Below, one piece after another: positions 5,619 to 9,487 of a DNA stretch of 9,487 bases. The stretch spans positions 1-9,487 of the forward strand of contig CAZBQG010000177.1 in the NCBI GenBank assembly GCA_964493945.1, read 5' to 3'. The notes beneath the pieces are model-generated. The model searched no databases, was not told the origin of the DNA, and saw only the letters and a list, made by a program, of their open reading frames with translations. The translations under genes and the position numbers were made by a program. Positions within the stretch are counted from its first letter, which is position 1. The number at the start of each line of letters is the position of its first letter. Source of the DNA: CAZBQG01 sp964493945. Lineage in GTDB: Bacteria > Pseudomonadota > Alphaproteobacteria > Rhodospirillales > UBA2165.

Positions 5619-6878
5619 ATGACCATCTCCATACTGATGCCCGCCATGTCGCCGACCATGACCGAAGGAAAGCTGGCCAAATGGCTCAAAAAAGAAGGCG
5701 ATACAGTCGCTTATGGCGACCTGCTGGCGGAAATCGAGACCGATAAGGCGACCATGGAGCTAGAAGCCGCCGATGACGGGATTTTGGGAAAAATCCTGGT
5801 CGGTGACGGAACCGACGGGGTGCCGGTCAATTCGCCTATCGCCGTCCTGTTGGAAGAAGGCGAGGATGCGTCCGCTGCGGATAAAATAACGCCCGCCGCC
5901 GCTCAGCCGGCCCAGCCCCCCCAGCCAGAAGCAGCGCCAAGCGCTCCCGCCCCACAAGCGACCGCAACGCCCGCGCCGGCCAAGGATGGCGCGCGCATCG
6001 CCGTAAGCCCCCTGGCCCGCCGTCTGGCCGGACAAGCCGGGCTGAATCTGGCCGCCCTCAGCGGATCGGGCCCCAAGGGGCGCATCGTCAAGCGCGATAT
6101 TGAGGCTGCCCTGGCGGCGGGTTCGGTACCGACTGCCGTCGCTGGGCCCAATGCTCCGCTGCCTGCTTTGCTGCCCGGCGAGCGGCCCTATACGGATGTT
6201 CCCAATTCCTCCATGCGCAAGGTGATCGCCCAGCGCCTGACCGAATCAAGCCTCGATATTCCTCATTTTTTCCTGACCATCGAATGCCAACTCGACAATC
6301 TTCTGGCCCTTCGGGGGGACCTCAATACCCGCTCGCCGGAAGGTGAGGGGGCCTATAAAATTTCGGTCAATGATTTTATCGTGCGTGCCGCGGGTCTGGC
6401 GCTGCGCAAGGTGCCGGGCGCCAATTCAAGCTGGGGTGAAGAAGCCATCCGGCTTTATGACTGCGTCGATGTGGCCATCGCCGTTTCCACCGATGGCGGG
6501 CTGATCACGCCAATCGTGCGCGATGCGGACCAAAAGGGCTTGGCCGAAATCTCCATCGAAATGAAGGATCTGGGTGCCCGGGCCAGGGATGGCAATTTGG
6601 CGCCGGAGGAATATCAGGGCGGCGGTTTCACCATTTCCAATCTGGGCATGTTCGGCATCCATGAATTTTCCGCCATCATCAACCCGCCCCAATCGTGCAT
6701 TCTGGCGGTGGGCGCGGGCGAGGCGCGCCCCGTGGTCAAGGACGGCGCCCTGGGTATCGCCACGGTCATGAGCTGCACCCTGTCTTCTGATCACCGTTCG
6801 GTGGACGGCGTGCTGGGTGCCCAATTCCTGGCCGCTTTCAAGGGGTTGATTGAAGACCCCTTAACCATGCTTTTGTGA
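5619..6878 (+). CDS. pdhC: pyruvate dehydrogenase E2, dihydrolipoamide acetyltransferase
   Basis: This is the core subunit of the PDH complex. It carries the lipoyl arm, accepts the acetyl group from E1 and passes it to CoA. There are 419 residues from ATG 5619. Domains in order: one lipoyl domain (about 1-80) with the lipoylation site Lys43 in EIETDKATMELEA; an Ala/Pro-rich flexible linker (about 88-123); a peripheral-subunit-binding domain (about 125-165, SPLARRLAGQ and GSGPKGRIVKRDIE); a second linker; and the catalytic acyltransferase domain (about 190-419) ending with SSDHRSVDG, where His392 and Asp396 form the catalytic HRxxDG motif. The single lipoyl domain is normal for this type. IPHFFLTIECQLDNLL and the gene context favour pyruvate rather than 2-oxoglutarate. 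A run of seven C lies at 5916-5922 in the linker. lpdA starts ten bases later. Confidence 0.96.
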   Translation: MTISILMPAMSPTMTEGKLAKWLKKEGDTVAYGDLLAEIETDKATMELEAADDGILGKILVGDGTDGVPVNSPIAVLLEEGEDASAADKITPAAAQPAQPPQPEAAPSAPAPQATATPAPAKDGARIAVSPLARRLAGQAGLNLAALSGSGPKGRIVKRDIEAALAAGSVPTAVAGPNAPLPALLPGERPYTDVPNSSMRKVIAQRLTESSLDIPHFFLTIECQLDNLLALRGDLNTRSPEGEGAYKISVNDFIVRAAGLALRKVPGANSSWGEEAIRLYDCVDVAIAVSTDGGLITPIVRDADQKGLAEISIEMKDLGARARDGNLAPEEYQGGGFTISNLGMFGIHEFSAIINPPQSCILAVGAGEARPVVKDGALGIATVMSCTLSSDHRSVDGVLGAQFLAAFKGLIEDPLTMLL

Positions 6879-6888
6879 AGGGCAAGCC

Positions 6889-8289
6889 ATGCCCGAAGAC
6901 AGCTTCGATCTCCTAATTTTGGGCGGCGGGCCCGGGGGCTATGTGGCGGCCATCCGGGGCGCCCAGTTGGGCCTGTCCGTCGGGCTGGTTGAGGAGCAGC
7001 ATCTGGGCGGTATCTGCCTCAATTGGGGATGCATTCCAACCAAGGCATTGTTGCGCTCCGCCGAGCTATTCCGGAATGCCAAGGAATCGAAAGAATATGG
7101 CTTAAAAACCAAAGGTCTGGAATTTGACTTTAAGAAAATAATTGAACGTTCCAGGGGCGTTGTGGCGCAACTTAATGCCGGCGTTATCCACCTTTTGAAG
7201 AAGAACAAAGTGACCTTCGTGGATGGCCGGGGAAGGCTCGCCGGCGGCGGCAAAATCAGCGTCGAGAAGGACGGAAAATCCATCGACGAGTTTTCCGGAA
7301 AAAACATCATCCTGGCCACCGGTGCAAGGGCCCGGGCATTACCCGGACTGGAGCCCGACGGCAAGCTGATCTGGAGCTACAAGGAAGCCATGACGCCGGG
7401 CGAGATGCCCAACTCCCTTCTGGTGGTGGGATCGGGGGCCATCGGTATGGAATTCGCCAGCTTCTACGCCACTTTGGGCGCCGAAGTGACCGTCGTCGAG
7501 GTTCTGCCCCGTGTGTTGCCGGTGGAAGACGCAGAAATTTCCGCCTTCGCCCATAAGGCTTTTGAGGCGCAGGGCATGAAAATCCGCACCGGGGCTACCG
7601 TGACCTCTCTGAAAAAGGGCAAGGGGCAGGTGACGGCGAGCATCGAAAAAGATGGCGCCAGCGAAGATCTGACCGTCGAGCGGGTGATCATGGCCGTTGG
7701 CATCCAGGGCAATGTTGAAGATATTGGCCTGGAAGGAACCAAAATCACCGTCGACCGGACCCATATCGTCACCGATGAATGGAGCACCACGGGCGAGCCA
7801 GGTATTTTCGCCATCGGCGATGTGGCCGGGCCTCCCTGGCTGGCCCATAAGGCTAGTCATGAGGGGATCATCTGCGTTGAACGCATTGCCGGATTGCCCG
7901 GCCTTCATCCCCTGGACAAGAGCCGCATTCCGGGTTGCACCTATTGCCATCCGCAAGTGGCCAGCATCGGCCTGACCGAGGAAGCCGCCAAGGAGCAGGG
8001 CAGGGAGGTCAAAATCGGGCATTTTCCGTTCATGGGTAACGGCAAGGCCATTGCCCTTGGCGAGGCGGAGGGCTTGGTTAAAACCCTGTTCGATGCGGGG
8101 ACCGGAGAGCTTCTGGGCGCCCATATGGTGGGGGCCGAGGTGACCGAGCTGATCCAGGGCTTTTCCATCGGCATGACCCTGGAGACCACCGAGGCGGAAT
8201 TGATGGAAACCATCTTCCCCCATCCCACCCTGTCGGAAATGATGCATGAAGCAAGCCTTGACGCCTTCGGCCGGGTCATTCATTTCTAA
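6889..8289 (+). CDS. lpdA: dihydrolipoyl dehydrogenase (E3) of the PDH complex
   Basis: E3 reoxidises the dihydrolipoyl arm of E2 and reduces NAD+, using FAD and a redox-active disulfide. The protein has 466 residues, standard length, with no N-terminal lipoyl domain. The FAD fold is at ILGGGPGG (10-17). The disulfide is Cys43 and Cys48 in GGICLNWGCIPTKALL. The NAD fold is GSGAIG at 181-186, and the second FAD stretch is IFAIGDVAG. The C-terminal dimer interface holds the active-site pair His445 and Glu450 in FPHPTLSE. GAAGGG at 6877-6882, overlapping the pdhC stop, is the ribosome site for ATG 6889. The position between pdhC and lipA points to service in PDH, though the same E3 may also serve 2-oxoglutarate dehydrogenase or glycine cleavage. 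Codons about 66-110 are richer in A/T and Lys than the rest. Confidence 0.97.
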   Translation: MPEDSFDLLILGGGPGGYVAAIRGAQLGLSVGLVEEQHLGGICLNWGCIPTKALLRSAELFRNAKESKEYGLKTKGLEFDFKKIIERSRGVVAQLNAGVIHLLKKNKVTFVDGRGRLAGGGKISVEKDGKSIDEFSGKNIILATGARARALPGLEPDGKLIWSYKEAMTPGEMPNSLLVVGSGAIGMEFASFYATLGAEVTVVEVLPRVLPVEDAEISAFAHKAFEAQGMKIRTGATVTSLKKGKGQVTASIEKDGASEDLTVERVIMAVGIQGNVEDIGLEGTKITVDRTHIVTDEWSTTGEPGIFAIGDVAGPPWLAHKASHEGIICVERIAGLPGLHPLDKSRIPGCTYCHPQVASIGLTEEAAKEQGREVKIGHFPFMGNGKAIALGEAEGLVKTLFDAGTGELLGAHMVGAEVTELIQGFSIGMTLETTEAELMETIFPHPTLSEMMHEASLDAFGRVIHF

Positions 8290-8294
8290 AGCCA

Positions 8295-9197
8295 ATGAGC
8301 AAGCTAGATACATCCACTGCGGGGTTTGAGCGCAAACCACCCTGGATCAGGGTCAAATCGCCCACCTCGCCCAGTTACAACGAGACCCGCAAGCTCATGC
8401 GGGGGCTCAATCTCAACACGGTCTGCGAGGAAGCGGCCTGTCCCAATATCGGCGAATGCTGGTCGCAAAAACATGCCACCGTGATGATCCTGGGTGATAT
8501 CTGTACGCGGGCCTGCGCCTTTTGCAATGTTGCGACGGGCAAGCCCCGCCCGGTGGACCCGGATGAGCCCGGCAATCTGGCAGAAATGGCCGAAGTGAGC
8601 GGCCTCAAACATATGGTGATCACTTCCGTCGATAGGGATGATCTGGCCGATGGCGGGGCCGAACAGTTCGCCAAGTGCATTTCGGCGTTGCGCGCCCGGG
8701 CGCCGGCGACCAGCATCGAGGTTCTGACCCCCGATTTCCGCCAGAAAGAAGGCGCCCTGGAGGTGGTAATCGGGGCCGGGCCCGACGTCTTCAATCATAA
8801 TCTGGAAACCGTGCCTAGGCTTTACCCGGAAATCCGCCCCGGCGCCCGTTATTTCCAATCGCTCAAGCTGTTGGATAAGGCTAAGGATCTGGATCCGGAT
8901 ATTTTCACCAAATCGGGCGTCATGGTGGGGTTGGGCGAGGGAGATGAAGAACTGGGCCAGGTGATGGATGATCTGCGTTCGGCCCGGGTGGATTTCCTGA
9001 CCGTCGGCCAATATCTGCGGCCCACCAAAAATCATGCGCCGGTGCGCCGTTATGTCAGCCCGGACGAGTTCAAGGAGCTTGGAAACATGTCGCTCAGGAA
9101 GGGTTTTCTAAAGGTTTCGGCGACACCTCTGACCCGATCATCTTTCCATGCCGACGATGGTTTCCAGGAGCTGCGCGCCGCCAGGGCCAAAGGGTAA
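8295..9197 (+). CDS. lipA: lipoyl synthase (radical SAM)
   Basis: LipA inserts two sulfur atoms into octanoyl groups on E2-type lipoyl domains (and on GcvH), giving the lipoyl cofactor. The protein has 300 residues. The auxiliary [4Fe-4S] cluster is bound by Cys44, Cys49 and Cys55 (CEEAACPNIGEC) and completed by a serine of the C-terminal RSSF stretch (281-284). The radical SAM cluster is bound by Cys70, Cys74 and Cys77 (CTRACAFC). The N-terminal RKPPWIRVK, then FNHNLETVPRLYP and GLGEGDEE, are typical of LipA. Both clusters are complete, so the enzyme should be active. ATG 8295 lies five bases after the lpdA stop and has no clear Shine-Dalgarno sequence, which suggests translation by coupling to lpdA. 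Its place in the PDH operon ties cofactor assembly to the enzyme that needs it; lipB is not in the window. Confidence 0.97.
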   Translation: MSKLDTSTAGFERKPPWIRVKSPTSPSYNETRKLMRGLNLNTVCEEAACPNIGECWSQKHATVMILGDICTRACAFCNVATGKPRPVDPDEPGNLAEMAEVSGLKHMVITSVDRDDLADGGAEQFAKCISALRARAPATSIEVLTPDFRQKEGALEVVIGAGPDVFNHNLETVPRLYPEIRPGARYFQSLKLLDKAKDLDPDIFTKSGVMVGLGEGDEELGQVMDDLRSARVDFLTVGQYLRPTKNHAPVRRYVSPDEFKELGNMSLRKGFLKVSATPLTRSSFHADDGFQELRAARAKG

Positions 9198-9206
9198 GAC
9201 AGCTTC

Positions 9207-9487
9207 ATGCCGACCCACGCCGAAAAGCGGCTTCTCCCCTACAGCCCGGAAGAGATGTTCGATCTGGTCGCCGATGTTGAGAAATACCCCCAATTTCTTC
9301 CCTGGTGCGTCGCCACCCGGGTCACCAAGTCCGAAGGCGATGAAATCATGGCCGAAATGGTCATCGGCTATAAGATGTTTCGGGAACGCTTTACATCCCG
9401 GGTCAAGCTGGACAGCCCCGGCCGCATTGATGTGGCCTATTTCGAAGGGCCCTTCAAATATCTCAACAATCACTGGATATTCCGGCC
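9207..9487 (+). CDS. RatA/COQ10-type START-domain protein, 3' end cut by window
   Basis: The first 93 codons are present and the frame is open to the window end. The START-like (SRPBCC) fold is shown by the sequence from LLPYSPEEMFDLVADVEKYP through FLPWC, a hallmark of the COQ10/RatA group, followed by EMVIGYKMFRERFTSRV and the family stretch FEGPFKYLNNHW. Members are coenzyme Q-binding proteins needed for respiratory quinone function (COQ10), and in E. coli one (RatA) has been described as a toxin affecting ribosome assembly. In alphaproteobacteria a COQ10-like role is more likely; I infer this from the family and the PDH/respiration context. ATG 9207 is nine bases after the lipA stop; the only ribosome-site-like purines (AAAGGG region near 9190) are rather far. 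Whether the gene is complete cannot be seen. Confidence 0.85.
   Translation, partial: MPTHAEKRLLPYSPEEMFDLVADVEKYPQFLPWCVATRVTKSEGDEIMAEMVIGYKMFRERFTSRVKLDSPGRIDVAYFEGPFKYLNNHWIFR

Larger units (their letters stand above)
3527..9487 (+). other. probable pdhA-pdhB-pdhC-lpdA-lipA-ratA operon
   Basis: Six genes run in one direction with gaps of 10, 27 (counting pdhC from 5619), 10, 5 and 9 bases. Ribosome sites of pdhB and lpdA overlap the preceding stop codons. No terminator or promoter-like AT-rich spacer interrupts the run. It supplies every PDH subunit and the enzyme for its covalent cofactor. The operon end lies beyond the window. Confidence 0.8.

Noticed and set aside
5916..5922. C7 run in the pdhC linker as a phase-variation tract
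   Set aside because: It is short, lies in a Pro/Ala-rich linker where such codons are expected, and the gene is essential-type; the frame is intact.
7339..8340. 333-codon open frame on the minus strand over lpdA
   Set aside because: It lies wholly antisense to a gene with complete E3 motifs. The composition (His/Gly/Asp-rich, no recognisable motif) is what the complement of GC-rich codons gives, and there is no ribosome site or spacing that fits a gene.
8304..9035. 243-codon open frame on the minus strand over lipA
   Set aside because: It is antisense to an intact lipoyl synthase, and no family features were seen.

Overview
The window is a chromosomal housekeeping segment of a Gram-negative bacterium, most likely an alphaproteobacterium. 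All genes lie on the + strand. The reasons for this placement are: an LPS-core gene (kdsA); a pyruvate dehydrogenase (PDH) cluster of the alpha2beta2-E1 type (pdhA, pdhB, pdhC, lpdA), which is the usual alphaproteobacterial form rather than the homodimeric AceE of enteric bacteria; the order PDH genes - lipA - ratA/COQ10-like; and GC-rich codon use. The pentamer GANTC, which alphaproteobacterial CcrM methylates, is also clearly scarce. I cannot name a genus.

Layout. 1-657 is the 3' part of pyrG (CTP synthase glutaminase domain). 667-1518 is kdsA (KDO-8-phosphate synthase, with the metal-dependent residue set). 1522-2808 is eno (enolase). These three are packed 3-9 bases apart and look like one transcription unit. 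2809-2975 is an AT-rich spacer with small repeats, a hairpin and GANTC sites. 2976-3305 is an ftsB/DivIC-type septum-formation gene. 3306-3526 is an AT-rich leader holding two inverted repeats. From 3527 a tight six-gene run follows: pdhA, pdhB, pdhC, lpdA, lipA and the start of a RatA/COQ10-type START-domain gene cut by the window end. Gaps in this run are 5-27 bases, so it is probably one operon.

How the genes work together. Enolase makes phosphoenolpyruvate (PEP). KdsA uses PEP for the LPS sugar KDO, whose later activation needs CTP, the product of PyrG. PEP also leads, through pyruvate kinase (not in the window), to pyruvate, which the PDH complex turns into acetyl-CoA. LipA makes the lipoyl cofactor that the E2 subunit carries. 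The genes therefore sit around the PEP/pyruvate node, with one cell-division gene between the two blocks.

I found no mobile element, CRISPR array, tRNA or rRNA, pseudogene or new defence-type system. The points worth a second look are modest: a GANTC cluster around the ftsB start, an E1-beta subunit without the N-terminal lipoyl domain found in several alphaproteobacterial relatives, the KdsA metal-site signature, and small dyad elements in the two spacers.
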